DNA of 64,000 nt from Lasiodiplodia sp. COLG20 (taxonomy: Eukaryota; Ascomycota; Dothideomycetes; Botryosphaeriales; Botryosphaeriaceae): contig VNWV01000004.1 of the NCBI GenBank assembly GCA_009801085.1, forward strand, positions 2,294,001 through 2,358,000, written 5' to 3'. The number at the start of each line of letters is the position of its first letter. Within the stretch, counting starts at the first letter, position 1. Of the stretch, positions 35,876 to 47,968 are shown piece by piece. Made by a program: the position numbers and the translations under genes. The notes beneath the pieces are model-generated. The model did not search any database and was not told where the DNA came from. It saw nothing but the letters and a program-made list of their open reading frames with translations.

Positions 35876-36793
35876 GGCGGGCAGGTTGGTGTTTTCGGTG
35901 GGCGCGTCGCGCCTGAGGAGATTTGAGTCGAGTCGAGTCGGGCGGTCGTGGGTGAGGTCAAGCTTGGGGCCCAGTGTTGAGCGCGACGCGGTAGCGGGGC
36001 TCCCAGTTTTCTCCCCCTTCGCATTCCGTCACCACCGCTCTGTTTCCTGCCTTTTTCACCTCTGCCCTATCATCCGCCAAGCATGTCCCTGCCGCAGCTC
36101 GTCTCGGGCCGACGCAGTAGCAAATCCACAGAGAACCTGCAGCGCGCTTAAATCTTTCCACAGCGACTCACTAAGCAGCCCCTTTCACTTGCATGAGCCA
36201 ATCATTCATGACGCGCTGCTTGTACATCACACTTGATGCCCAGCATCATCGGCGCATCCGTTGCGCCAGGTTGCGCGTGACCGTCTTTACTAATCCTTCT
36301 CCCGAATCTGACCATGTGTTACCATCAAAAACTAGCTGAGGCCAAGAATGAATGAGCCATCCATCTCCCAGGTTGTGTCCGCCATTCCAGGTACTGCATT
36401 TCCCAACAATATCCAAGCCTTCTAGAAGCACCACCCTAGTTTCCCTCGAGACGTCATGCCCGGCAGTAGCCGGATCACATGGAGTGCGTATTGTAACTTT
36501 GGGAGAACTTTTTACATGCCAGTTTCTTAAACGTCACCAGTCACGGAGAAAACGATCTTGAACGCTCACACTTCCTCATATTCGCGCTATTTATAGGTCT
36601 AGCTTGAAGCGTGAAGCAAAACGTTACTTGTACAACTGCCTAATGTAGGCTTCTCATATGCTCACTACTTCTTTATTCGGAGGGGTGCAAGACAGAAAGA
36701 GATGCATGAGGGAGAGAAAACAGTCGACTCCAGCTCCTGCCTCTGATCCACGCTACTCCAACCACAGTCTCATCCAACCAAAAGTCTTTCCTC
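35876..36793. other. Intergenic region
   Basis: This stretch lies upstream of EDC3 and downstream of the LysM gene. A tandem GAGTC repeat at about 35925-35940 lies in the likely EDC3 leader. No other gene is seen. Confidence 0.55.
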
Positions 36794-37484
36794 TTACGCC
36801 TCAACGCAGCTCCAGTAGCCGGCCCACGCACCCGTGGCGTTTCCGTTCCACGCGCTCCACTGCTCGACGGTGATGCCGTTCTCGGCCGCGATCTGGTCGA
36901 CGCGGGTGCCGGAGCCGGTGAGCTCGTACGTCTTGCACGCCGCGGCGGTGCTGGGCATGAGCGGGACGGGAACGTCCTCAGGGCCCTCCTTCGTGCCCGC
37001 GGGCGGCTGGATGGGCGGCGTGTACGTGTACCACGGCACGCTGACGCAGACGGGGACGTAGGCTTGGAGGCTGTTATAAGAGAGACGATGGCGTTAGCAA
37101 GCTGTTCCTCTCTTTGCGTCTCTTCATCTTTCCGTATCCGGGCCTTCACTTCTTTTTCTTTCCTTTTGGGGGCCAGGACAGGGGGTATGGGGAAACGTAC
37201 CCGAAGCACGAACGTCCAATGCTCGGGTTCCACTTGTAGAACTGGGTGACGGTGAAGTTGTTGAAGGCCTCGGCAATGCTAGTGCACGTATCGTCGGGCT
37301 GGACGGTGTAAAAGCCGGTGCAGTCGGAGGGGCGGACGGTGCAGGCGCAGCCGGCGGCGACGGAGCAGTACTGCGTGCAGTTGTTGCCGTCCTGGCGGGC
37401 CTCGAGAGAGTAGGCAGGGAAGGGGTTGGGGAGGGCGGCGGCAGTGGCGGCGGCAGCCAGAATGAGGGTGGTGAACTTGGTCAT
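36794..37484 (-). CDS. Secreted protein with two LysM domains
   Basis: Exons 37484-37201 and 37070-36794 (130-nt intron, donor GTACGT, acceptor AACAG) encode 186 aa. A signal peptide (TLILAAAATAAALP) is followed by a Cys-rich segment and LysM 1 (about 57-105: FYTVQPDDTCTSIAEAFN ... FYKWNPSIG, completed by YVPVCVSVP after the splice). A Pro-rich linker leads to LysM 2 (about 138-184: CKTYELTGSGTRVDQIAAEN, ITVEQWSAWNG), which is more divergent. Ten cysteines suggest disulfide stabilisation. LysM modules bind chitin or related GlcNAc polymers. Small secreted fungal LysM proteins without a catalytic domain often shield hyphal chitin or sequester fragments, so this is a candidate effector; that role is inference. 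I see no membrane anchor, GPI signal or chitinase domain. Confidence 0.9.
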
Positions 37485-38876
37485 TTTGGATTAATAGATT
37501 ATAGGTAACGAGTGGTAGTTGTCGTAAACGTCAGGTCCGCAAGTAGAAACGAGTGCTGGGCGATGAGCTCTGAACAGCGGTACCATCTCTCTTTATACTG
37601 AGTCAAATTGGAGGCCAGTGCCGCTGCAGCCTACATAGGCGGTATAGAAAGCTTGTCATAGTGCATGTAACTATCGCAGACTGCAGACGGCGACGTCTGA
37701 GTCGTCCGTTTCGAGTTGTAGGATTCTTCCAATTTCGGATGGATGTATCCTTAGGGCCGCTCTGCCTAGCGGTGGCGGCCGTTGGAAGTCAGTGACCGCT
37801 AGTACTGCTCCACCACTGAGCGGGACGATATTGCCATTTTGCCCCGCGGAACCAACAGGAAGCAAGGGTCAGGAGCCTAGGCCTCGGGCTGTTAATGTGC
37901 AGGGAATTGAAAAGGACCTTTGGAGGGATCCTGCCCCCTGCTAGCGCCGAGGATCGCCAGGCACCGGCCGCTCTTTAGGGAAACATGGCGTGGATAGCAG
38001 GCAGCACGGCGGGGAAAACGCACCATGGCGTCAAGGGGCTCAAAGCTTCGACGAGCTTATTGACTGCAGGAGTCGTGCGATGCTTTGCCGGACCCGGCTT
38101 TGTGGCCGTCCAAGTCGAGAGAGCCGTTGTGGCACCGCCTCCTGCGCTAGTGGAAACGCCGTGGCCGAGGTCGGCGGCGGAACAGGCGCGGCGAAGGCTG
38201 GAGTGGGGCTTCTATTGATCTCATTCTTTAGTCTTGTGTAGTGGGCGGGTCTGAAGAGGTTGGTCTAAGAGTATTGTGCCAACGTGATCTGAACATGAAA
38301 TGGAATAGGTGATGCGGTAGTGTACGAAATCAGAAAAGTAAGAACAATAGAAATGGAGCAGTTAGTGGTGCGATTGGGAAGACGAACAAACAATATCAAG
38401 ACAATAAACAGACAGCTTAAGGTTAGCAGAGCTGCTCACTCACGATCCCCAGGACTGAAAATCACCTTAGAGGAGCCAAGAATGCATGCCATCTAGCTTC
38501 CTTTCCGTTTTCGATAATCAGTGACAGAATTTTTGTTGCGTTGGAGGAAACATTTCCACCAGAAACCCCAGTAATCCAATTTTCGATGATACAGGACCGT
38601 GCTCTCTTCGCCACTATGCCGCCAAACAAGAAAAGAACAGAAGATGCAACTTCCCACCATGAAAATTGAAGGTCGACTTACGACCGATTGCCGCGCAGCC
38701 AGAGGTATTACGCAGTAAGAAATGAGAACGCCGCCCGCCATGCTCGAGATTATGGGGATTCGTCATGCAGTCGTAAAAGACCCGCTTTCAGGAGCTTCCA
38801 TAGGTTGTGTGCAAAAGAGAAAACAAAATTACAAAGCGCGCCAGGCCCAAGGTTATGGAATGAGATGATGCCTCGA
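37485..38876. other. Intergenic region
   Basis: This region of 1.4 kb lies between the LysM gene promoter and the 3' end of the rhomboid gene. Besides the TATA box listed separately I see no motif, and the few short open frames do not look coding. Confidence 0.55.
37592..37597 (-). promoter_or_regulatory. TATA box of the LysM gene
   Basis: TATAAA on the minus strand lies about 108 bp upstream of the LysM gene ATG (37484), at a normal distance for a fungal core promoter. Function is inferred from position only. Confidence 0.5.
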
Positions 38877-40711
38877 TCACATTGGCGAGTCAAAATCCGG
38901 TAGCATGTACTTCTCAAGCCCGAACAAGTCACGCTTGCTCGTTGAGTTCTGTTGCGTGACAGTGAGCGTGTTTGAGTCGCACCAGTCGCTGACAGGCTGT
39001 ACACGGGGTTAGAATCTAAATCGAGTGGACCAAGTAGGACGGAAACTTACAATGCAGTTGAGATACTTGCACCAGCTGCAAGTGCTGTGAGTCGAGTAGA
39101 AATTGTTCAGAAGCACAATGAAGGCAACAAACACAGCAACGATGCATCCGGCGCGAATCAACCACCACGCCCACCAAAGCGGCTTCCTGCCCTTGAAAAA
39201 GCCCACGGGCTGTTTGGTGAAGTTCTTCATCGTCTCAAACTCGCCGGCATGCTTGGAGTTGGGAACGGCCGAGTAAGGAGGTTCATCCATGCCGGTGCGC
39301 TCACGGAGGACTTGAGGCGAGTGGAGAATGGAAATACCAAGGCCGAGTCCCATGATAAATCCACCAATATGCGCGAAGTTGTCCAGACCAGGCAGGAGAC
39401 CCAGAACGAAGGCGATGACAACGTCGAGCAAGATGAAGAGGAGTTCTTTCTTGGGGTGTTCGCGTTCCTTCCAGTGGTAGAGCAGATCCAGAAGTGTTAT
39501 GGCGATAATACCGAAAATGGCGCCCGATGCACCGCTGTTCCGAATCTTTTAGCATGGAAAAAACCACGAGTCGACGGGGAAGACTTACACTGAAGGCATG
39601 CCGTTTGGCGCATAATTGGCACCGAGGATATTACCAAAAATGCCAGCTGCAAAGTAGACCAGGAAAAAGCGAATGGAGCCAATCAGCAGTTCCACATCGC
39701 GTCCGATGGTCATCTGCACAAGCATGTTGAAAATAATATGGATGAGGCCTCCGTGAAGGAAGATGGGCGTGATAAAGCGGTACCATTGGTTAGGTTTCAG
39801 CTCGCCATCAGATTCGGGGATGCCGCTCATTCCGCAGAGCGTGCTCAGCGAGCATTCAGCAGCGCCGGTCGTGGAGTTAGGGCACGGAAAGGCAATGTCG
39901 GGCGTAATGTCGACCTCATTCCCTCCTCCCATGTGGCGCATGCACGGAACGAAACGGGCACCCATGTTGATGTAGACGTAGCCGGAGGGACCGATCATCG
40001 GGTTGAACGAGGGCTTGATCATGATGGGCGAACCGGTAAGGGTAGCTATAATAGCATTAGTGCTATGCCTTGTCTCTCACAAGGGCGGTTTCACCTACCG
40101 TTGCGAATGATTTCACCGATGAAAACAGCAATTTGAACCACTGTCAAAGTGAAAACGACCCAGGTAATCTTGCCAGAAAACCAGCCGCCCTTCTTCTGCT
40201 GGCGTCTGCTACGCTCTCTCCTCATTCCGGTAGGACCACCAACGAGAGGCGCCTGGCCCTCGGGATCACCATTGTATCGCGAGGGACTTGCATCCAACTT
40301 CGGTTGTTGCGCGTGGAGCGGAATGGCCTGGTTGTCGCCGAAGGGGTCGTTGTCCGTACGGCCATGTTGTCCATATGCGCCGGCTCCATGGTAGGCAGTA
40401 TCGTCGTCGCCGTGCACGGGCCCGTACGGGTTGGGCGGCGGATGTGTGTCTTGCGGGTATGAAGGATAGGCATTGTCGGTGAAGGGAGAGCCGACAGGCG
40501 AGTGGCCGGTGTGGTAGGTGTGGGCGGAGGGGTGCGAGTGAGCAGACGGGTAAGAGTGGCCGTAGTTCTCTAGGTTCTGGGTGTCGATGTGTGGTCGGGT
40601 CGGGTGCGGCGATGGCAGCGGCGAGGGCGACGACGAAGGGGGCACGGGAGGCAGAGGGGCGTCTTCTCTCCTGCCTGGGTTGAAAGAGCTGTAGTAGTCG
40701 TTGGCAGCCAT
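38877..40711 (-). CDS. Rhomboid intramembrane serine protease
   Basis: Membrane-embedded serine protease cleaving single-pass membrane proteins. Exons 40711-40099, 40045-39589, 39534-39051 and 38996-38877 (introns of 53, 54 and 54 nt) give 557 aa. A cytosolic Pro/Ser/His-rich tail (about 1-175) ends in a basic patch (RRERSRRQQKK) before the first helix (ITWVVFTLTVVQIAVFIGEII). Catalytic parts are present: HGGLIHIIFNMLVQ (oxyanion region), the GASGAIFG motif rebuilt across junction 2 with nucleophile Ser360, and NFAHIGGFIMGLGLG with His412. Two hydrophobic segments follow, including LIRAGCIVAVFVAFIVLL. The C-terminus carries WCKYLNC and, after the last splice, DWCD. Length and long N-terminal tail match secretory-pathway rhomboids of fungi rather than the mitochondrial Pcp1. 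Substrates unknown. Confidence 0.94.
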
Positions 40712-42950
40712 GGCGAGCTGCTGGGTCGAGGTTGGGTGCCGGGCGCGGGCCGGAGGGTAGCGAGCAGGCAGTCAGTTGCAGCAGCGAGAGATGTCGAGGT
40801 TGTTAAAGCAGGCTGGAGCGAGCGTGGGAGGAGATGGGGTGTTTCAGCGTAAGGGCGCGGAGGCGGCCAGAAGTAAGTGCTTGGGGTGTGGCTGAGGCGG
40901 GCGACAGAGTACGTATCCCCGTAGGGCTTGGGCGTGCACAGTCTCTGGGGCGTATTAATAGCAGTAGATCAACGAGCAGCGCACTTACGACGCCCACCCA
41001 CAGCGAGTCCACCGCCTGCTTGGCGCCTTAGGAATTTACGGGTTGAAAGGCGGGCCAACGGCGCCGGGCTGTGCTGCGACACGTGTGCAGCCACGCCTCG
41101 CCATCGCCTTGACACACGCGCCAAATCTCCGCCTGCCAGCGCCTGGCTGCCTCACCAGGCAGGCTGCGCCCGACAAAGGTCACTTGCATCTTCTGATTCT
41201 TTGATCGCGAGACGGATGCGCGCACAAGGCCGGTCGTCGCCAGCCACCGTAGCGCCGCGCGGAGACTTATTGGGCGCGTCTCACTACTGCGCGTTACCCG
41301 TCCGCGGCGCGAAATTCTACCGCTCGTTCGCTGCAACCGGAAGCCGCTGGCCGAACGCTCAGCGTTTCGCTCCCTGGCTAAACGCGCTAGCCAACGAGCG
41401 CGCGCTTGACAGCAGACAGCTCCTCTCAACACATGTTTCTTACCTGTCTGACCGGACAATCGGCACGCGATGACGCAGCATGCCTTGGAATGCGTAATGT
41501 CAAGCCGCAGCGACGTCGATCACCATCCCCGCCTGAGGCCCATGTTCCACCACTGCGGCGCATGCGCCCGCGCACAAGAAGCAAAGCCACCTCCAAGCCC
41601 GTCGCGAAGCACACCATTCGCCGAGACCAACTGACCTCCCTCGGTCCTTCCTGAACGGGAAGTGTGCGATGTGAGGTGCGTGGGACTGCGGGACGACCCG
41701 CTCTCCACCGCATCAAACCGACATGATTTGCAGCGCGAAAGCTTGTGCGACCTGCTATCTGATTCTGCATGATATACGGGTAGATCTCCGTATCACAGAC
41801 CCGGCTAACGGTCGATCTAACGGCACTCTCTTTCGCAACGTCCTTGCAGATCGGTTGACGTTGTGTCGAGCAAGGCGCATGCACTCGATCGATGTGAAAG
41901 GTGTGCCTTCCTGTGGCCTGCGCTGCGCTCTCTCCAACGAAGATCCCCCTGACATATGACATAGCCACAGACGGCGACAGAATTTGACTTTGCCGAACCT
42001 TTCTCACTAGAGATAGCGCGTTGCTTACCTCGGTACTCAAATCCAATGTCTGGACTCCAGCCTCACAAACACGTCTGGATGATGGCTTCAACTGCCCACC
42101 CAGGGAAAATGCAGTGTTCTTAACCGGTGACAGAGGGCCTAGATTTCGACAATCCATGGTGTAAAACAGCGCATTTCACACCTTTGGGCGAAGATTAATC
42201 GCTGTTGCATGGATTAAATCCACTCAACTTAAGCTTATCCGCTGTTCTCCACATGGGGCTCACCCCTGGATGTTTGTATTTCGACGTCGAGACTGGCATG
42301 TTCTCTCACCACGATAGGGAGCGTTACCTGGTGCGACATGGAACGATTCTTCACCGACCTTCGGAAGACCCTGTGGCATGCCTGACTCTCGCCGCCAAAG
42401 CTAACGCGATACTGCAAGCGGGAAGTTGTGATGACGTGCCGAGTGTCGGGCCGGCAGCCAGGGTCGCGCCGTCGGGAATCCCGAGCGAGCCACCGCCTCA
42501 CCATTCGATCTCTGCCGAAATAGCTGCCGTTTAGAGCTGCATATTCGAGAAGGAGTTAACGGGAAGATCCTGGCAATGTGATGTTATGCATGCAGGAACG
42601 CGGCACAATCGAAACGTTCGAAACACTCGGGAGTAGATGTGAAGGCCTGCCCTTAGCAGAACCTGGCAATGGGGATGTTCCCCACCTCAGCAGGCTCCCA
42701 ATTGGCCGCAAGATCAGCACCCGCGACATTTAGCCTCTCTTTACGGCAAGCATCTTCGGCTGCCAGGGCTACATTGAGGCTCCAATCCTAATTTACATGA
42801 CTCTCCCCGCCTTCATGCACTCCACAATCCAGATAAATCCGACTTCCGGCACGGCTACCTCCCGCTTCCGTTGCCGCCATGTAACGTCTACAAAAGCTGT
42901 CCTGCCGCCAGTCGGTGCTCGCTGATCCTCGACCAGCAATTTTCGCCACC
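40712..42950. other. Divergent intergenic region
   Basis: This region of 2.2 kb lies between the rhomboid (minus) and tannase/feruloyl esterase (plus) starts. A 243-codon minus-strand frame at 41426-42157 has no motif and shifts composition along its length; I do not consider it a gene. An AGATAA word near 42830 may be one of the tannase gene's promoter elements. Confidence 0.5.
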
Positions 42951-44633
42951 ATGAGGGCTGCTTCTGTTGTCTTGGCTGCCGCCTCCGGCCTTGGAGTGCA
43001 AGCTTTTAATTGCTCCAGCGCTGCACTGCAGAGTGCCCTCCCCTCCAATGCGACTGTCCTCTCCGCGGTCCCTGTCGCCGGCAATGGCACTTACGGCCAG
43101 GGAGCTGCAGATCCTGCTTACCCGACAAACCCCACGAATTTGCCTGCTCTCTGCGCCGTCTACGTGAACGTGACGTCGTCGAGCAGTTCCTCTTTCAGGT
43201 TCGGACTGTTCCTTCCCACCGAATGGAACGAGCGCTTCCTAGCAGTGGGCAATGGAGGCTTCGCTGGTGGTGTCAACTGGTTGGATATGGTATGGAACTC
43301 CTTCCTTCTTCTCTCCCAAAAAAGAACATCGCTGATAAGTTATAAGGGCGCTGGTGTCGGCTACGGTTTCGCCGTCATCTCTACGGACACCGGTCACAAT
43401 TCCACGTCAGGAGAGCTCGAATGGGGTTTCAACGCCCCTGAAGTGCTCAACGACTGGGGCTACCGCGCCATGCACGGCTCAGTTGAGCTTGGTAAGAAGC
43501 TGGCCACAGCTTACTACAGCTCCGAAATCAAGTACTCGTACTACACCGGCTGCTCGACCGGCGGCCGCCAAGGCATTCGCGACATCCAGCTCTACCCGGA
43601 AGACTTCGATGGCGTGCTCGCCGGCGCACCGGCCTGGTGGACGACACACCTGCAGACGTGGACGGCCAAGATGGGTACCTTCAACCTGCCCCTTAACAGT
43701 AGCCACCGCATCGATCCCGCCCTCTTCCCCGTCATCGAGGCCGAGGTCATCAAGCAGTGCGACCCGCAGGACGGCCTGGCCGACAACATTGTCTCGGACC
43801 CGCTCGCCTGCAACTTCAACGCCGACGCGCTGCTCTGCACGCCGACGTCCAACAGCAGCGCCTGCCTGATGCCCGCGCAGCTCGGCACGCTCTCCAAGAT
43901 CCACAACGCCTACGTCGACACCAACGATACCTTCGTCTTCCCGGGCCTCGCGCTGAGCTCTGAGTCGCAGTGGCAGGTGCTGCTGGGGACCCCCACCGGC
44001 GAGCCTCTGTCGTACGGCATCGACTACGTGCGCTACTTCCTGTCGCAGCCCGACTTCCGCTGGGAGGACTTCACCTACGCCGTCATCGAGCGTGCTGACG
44101 AGCTCGACCCGGGCAACGCCACCGCCGACGCCTTCGCCGCCATGGCCGACTACCGCGCCCGCGGCGGCAAGCTGCTGCACTACCACGGCTGGTCTGATGG
44201 CCTCATCGCCACCGGCAGCAGCCTGCACTTCTACCAGCAGGTCGCCCGCGCCCTGCTGCCCATGGGTGTCCCGCTTGATGACTGGTACCGCTTCTTCCTC
44301 GTGCCCGGCATGCAGCACTGCTCGGGCACCCCGTCTGGCGTCGATGCGCCGTGGTATTTTGCCGGTGGCAACCAGGCTGGCGATTTTGGCACCGGCGTGC
44401 ATGGTGTCCCGGGATTCGAGGACGGGAAGCATGATGCGCTGCTGGCGCTGATGGATTGGGTCGAGAACGGTACGGTTGTCGATGAGATTATAGCGACCAA
44501 GTTTGTGGATGAGGATATCACGAAGGGTGTTGAGAGGCAGCGCCCGTTGTGCATGTACCCGAAGCAGGCTGTGTACAAGGGTGAGGGCGATGTGGATGCG
44601 GCAGAGAGCTGGGAGTGCAAGTCGCTCTACTGA
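42951..44633 (+). CDS. Secreted tannase/feruloyl esterase family protein
   Basis: Predicted to hydrolyse ester bonds of plant phenolics such as gallates or feruloylated wall sugars. Exons 42951-43289 and 43347-44633 give 541 aa. The 57-nt intron (GTATGG...TTATAAG) is in frame and stop-free; removing it joins WLDM to GAGVGYGFAVISTDTGH, the normal family sequence. A signal peptide (MRAASVVLAAASGLGVQA) is present. The tannase-family CS-D-HC triad is complete: GCSTGGRQG (Cys182, Ser183), HGWSDGLI (Asp397) and PGMQHCSG (His437, Cys438). Many N-glycosylation sites fit secretion. ATG at 42951 is chosen because it begins the signal peptide; the open frame upstream has no earlier ATG. Tannase versus feruloyl esterase cannot be decided from sequence alone. 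Confidence 0.93.
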   Translation: MRAASVVLAAASGLGVQAFNCSSAALQSALPSNATVLSAVPVAGNGTYGQGAADPAYPTNPTNLPALCAVYVNVTSSSSSSFRFGLFLPTEWNERFLAVGNGGFAGGVNWLDMVWNSFLLLSQKRTSLISYKGAGVGYGFAVISTDTGHNSTSGELEWGFNAPEVLNDWGYRAMHGSVELGKKLATAYYSSEIKYSYYTGCSTGGRQGIRDIQLYPEDFDGVLAGAPAWWTTHLQTWTAKMGTFNLPLNSSHRIDPALFPVIEAEVIKQCDPQDGLADNIVSDPLACNFNADALLCTPTSNSSACLMPAQLGTLSKIHNAYVDTNDTFVFPGLALSSESQWQVLLGTPTGEPLSYGIDYVRYFLSQPDFRWEDFTYAVIERADELDPGNATADAFAAMADYRARGGKLLHYHGWSDGLIATGSSLHFYQQVARALLPMGVPLDDWYRFFLVPGMQHCSGTPSGVDAPWYFAGGNQAGDFGTGVHGVPGFEDGKHDALLALMDWVENGTVVDEIIATKFVDEDITKGVERQRPLCMYPKQAVYKGEGDVDAAESWECKSLY

Positions 44634-45503
44634 TGGGAGAAGATGTGGTGGGTTCTCGATGCTTGATTATGGTCATGATATGGATGGAAGAATGACCTAG
44701 GCGATAATTAATGTTGGAATTAATGAATGTATCTCGGAGAGCATACGTTTAAGAGATATGTACCCCCGACGCGACATTCCAACCCGTTGAGATCCGCCTA
44801 TCAAAGAGGCTCGACTGCTCCACGGCAGCCTGGGCTTGAGTGTCGATCCGCTCAATGACTGTGTTGACCTCGCGAAAGGAAGCTTCCATTCTGCATGGGA
44901 CGAATCTTGACTAGTAGGAATATGTGGGGTCACAGGTGAGTACAAGACCAGGCAGGCATTGGGTGATTGGCTGCATTGGATGTGATGATGACGGCAGAAT
45001 GGAGCCAGCGACATGGTCTTATGCACAAACAGTTTTTGGGAAACGAGGCTGTGCATGAGGCAGCCAAGATTTCAATGAGGCCACCTTACGCCTTGCACCT
45101 TGCTGCTCCGATAAGTTTTAAGAAGAGCCGGAGGGGTACCTTCGAGCGCATCGCGTGGTTTGCAACGTTCGTACTGTTAACAGTACCGATCACTCGCCCC
45201 TGCAATCATCATTACCTCGTACGCACCTCCGAACAGCACAAAAAATACCAGAAGGAGATTGAAAAACACGTATGGAAATACACTCTACAATCATTTGCCT
45301 CTCTCAAACGATTCCACCGACCTTAATTGAAGAACGAGCTCCGAGAACCTTTCGGCCTCGAACGCAAGACCTTCTTCAATCCTAGCAGATGCAAATTTCC
45401 GACTCGGCGAGGTTGATCCATCAGTGCCTACGTCTCCGATGATCATTCACTGCACTCACCAAAACGGCTTACAACAAATACGCTCACCTTTGCATCATCC
45501 AAG
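44634..45503. other. Intergenic region
   Basis: This stretch lies between the tannase gene and the HET gene. A 119-codon open frame at 44967-45326 has one hydrophobic patch but no motif and is probably chance. The rest holds the HET gene's upstream region. Confidence 0.5.
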
Positions 45504-47504
45504 ATGCTCTGTGCTGTGTGTCTCTCAATGTTCCGGAGGTCGGACAGTCGTGGTCGCCACCATGCCTGTTGGACTCATGTCGTCAGGGCTGCCAAAAACG
45601 GGTGCAAAATCTGCACCTTGATTACAGAACCACACTATATTGGGACACCATCAGTAATCGGGCAGCTGTTTTATCACATCGAAGAAAAGTCTCCTGGTCG
45701 TCTAGCTCTACTTTCATTTGGGTATCAGGAGCTGGCGTCAGAGAGCAAAGAATTTCCCCCATGCCGGTCTCTCGCCTTGATATTCCACGTCGAACGTCCA
45801 CCACCCATCAATCCACACCACAAATCCTTCCGACTCGCGGCACATGATCTTACTCATACTCCCTGGTGCGTAAGGCAAAATAGCTTTGATAGAGACATCC
45901 CAGTCAGTACAGCGCATCCAAAAGTCCTTGAACAGGCTTTGCGTTGGTACAAGACATGTTTGTCAGACCACAAGAAGTGCGTGTCTCTGCATGAGACGCG
46001 GCATGCTGGTTGGCGTCCCAAGCGGCTCTTGGATCTCAGCAATCTCCCGAAAGTGCGTATCCTGATAACCAGATCCAACGAGGACGCTGTAACAGAACCG
46101 TATGCTACGTTGAGCCATTGCTGGGGCCGGGATCCTCATTTCCTGAAACTCGAAAGAAATACAGAAAGATATCTGACGAGAGGTTTCTCAAAGCGGGTAC
46201 TTCCACGATCTTTTTAAGATGCCATCGAAATAAGCGCAAGGCTACGCATCCGTTACCTCTGGATAGACAGCCTGTGCATATATCAGTCTGGACCCGGCAG
46301 TAAAGGCGATTGGCATGAACAAGTTTCCGAAATGCAGTCCATATACTCCAACTCTGTTCTGAATATCTCTCTCGACAGAGCAGAAAACCCCCATCAAGGC
46401 GCATTTACCCAAAGGCAGCCGGGCCGCATTCAGCCTCTCTATTTCCTCTGGAATAGATCTGGGGAAAGAGAAGAAGTATGGAAGTTCGTCGACGAACGAA
46501 CCCAGGAACTTCAATCAAGCCCATTACAAAAACGAGCTTGGGTGTTTCAGGAGCGAATCTTTTCCCCAAGGGTCCTTCACTTTTGCTCCGAGCAAATAAT
46601 GTGGGAGTGTAAAGAAGAGCATATTCTTACTGAGCGACATCCGTACAAGTACATGCATTTATTGCGCCGTCCCTTCCCATTCTCCATTCCGGCCCCTTCA
46701 GCAAAGCATCTCACGAGATCGAAGTTGAAGGCTGAAAGGCAATATGCGCTCCAAGTATTGCCGCATATTATCGCAGACTACACCAGCCGGGATCTCACCT
46801 ATCCAACACAAGACAAGCTCGCCGCCTTTTCTGGAGTTGCACAACGGTTCGGTGTCCTGTTCGATGACGAATATGTTGCTGGTTTCTTCCTTCAACAGCT
46901 ACCTGCGGCATTGACCTGGGGATTAGCATCAGAAACCCCTGAGAAGCTCACGAAAAGATATGACGTGCCGTACCGCGCGCCGAGTTGGAGCTGGGCTGTC
47001 ACTAATGAGCGGGTCCACATTGGGCAGCACTCATACAGTAAAATCGCCGATCTTGCAGAAGTAGTAGGTGCTGAAGTTGAACCCGTCGATGAAAACAACA
47101 AGTATGGGCCGCTCAAATCTGCACGCTTGACACTCTCCGCTGTTCTTATACCCTGCACTCGAGAAGAGCTTTCCGAAGGGAGGAAGATCGAATGGGTCGG
47201 GTCCCATGCTTTCCCGTTGCACGGCCAGCTCAATGGCGATTTCGATGGCAAAAAAACATTGGCGGGTTCTGTCTTCGTGGTGGTGGACTATGAGGGTGCT
47301 AAGGAGTGCGATTCGTTTTTAGTTCCAATCGAGGTGGATGAACAGTGGACTACAGGGCTTCTTCTCAAGAGCAGCGGCAATGAAGCCACTTTCGAACGGA
47401 TTGGAATTCTTTCTTGCAAGAACAATACCGTTGATGATAGTTCTGCTATTTCTGAACTGTTCAAGCAAAATAAGCATTGGTATCAGCACATCACGCTCAT
47501 CTGA
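45504..47504 (+). pseudogene. HET-domain gene with one in-frame stop
   Basis: Heterokaryon-incompatibility (HET) domain gene; intact members trigger cell death when genetically different hyphae fuse. From ATG 45504 the frame starts LCAVCLSMF ... NGCKICTLI, as in many HET proteins, and contains HET block YATLSHCWG. A TAA at 46215-46217 (codon 238) ends it inside the sequence LPRSF-stop-DAI. The same frame continues without another stop for 429 codons through RIRYLWIDSLCIYQ, MQSIYSNSVLNISLD and RAWVFQERIFSPRVLHF, all hallmark HET blocks, to TGA 47504. The family usually has Gln (LP..FQDAI) where the stop lies, so one C-to-T change in CAA explains it. A GT-AG intron removing the stop would be only 22 nt, too short. 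Likely a recent null allele; readthrough or sequencing error remain possible. Confidence 0.85.
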
Positions 47505-47968
47505 CTGTGTAGGTAATAGCTTGAAGTATGTAGTTATATACTATCCTCCAACTGAATGCTGTATAGTCATCCATGTGATAGGGCTTCAGTCAAGCCAGTG
47601 ACAGTTGAAGGCAACTTGATCCTTGTTGAAATTGAGGTATCCTCGAAGCGAGGGTCTAAGTGTTTGTCGGGTTGCTCTTAAAACTTCTATTCAAGTCAGC
47701 ATATTATGGATCATCTAGACAAGATCGTCTAGACGACACGAGAGCGTTATGGGTTTGGAAGACCGGGTTTTTATTGCTATGGGGGATTACTTCCTCAATT
47801 TACGGTATGACAATCATGAAATATCTTTAACTTCAAAGTCTCAAGCCAAGTAAATCAGACTCATTCCACATCCTCACACCTCGGTTACTTCATCATGAGT
47901 TTACTGTATCGTCAAGATAGCCTAAATGGGAAGGGTCTCAGGCTCCGAAATTACAGCGGTATCTTCTA
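47505..47968. other. Convergent intergenic region
   Basis: This AT-richer gap of 464 bp lies between the 3' ends of the HET and dioxygenase genes. No gene or clear motif is seen. Confidence 0.6.

Noticed and set aside
41426..42157. 243-codon minus-strand frame between the rhomboid and tannase genes
   Set aside because: No motif, uneven composition, and other overlapping frames of similar quality.
43479..44432. 317-codon antisense frame
   Set aside because: Shadow of the tannase-family gene.
46197..46218. GT...AG intron that would remove the HET stop codon
   Set aside because: Only 22 nt long, too short for fungal splicing, and it would delete the conserved LPRSF block and shift the frame.
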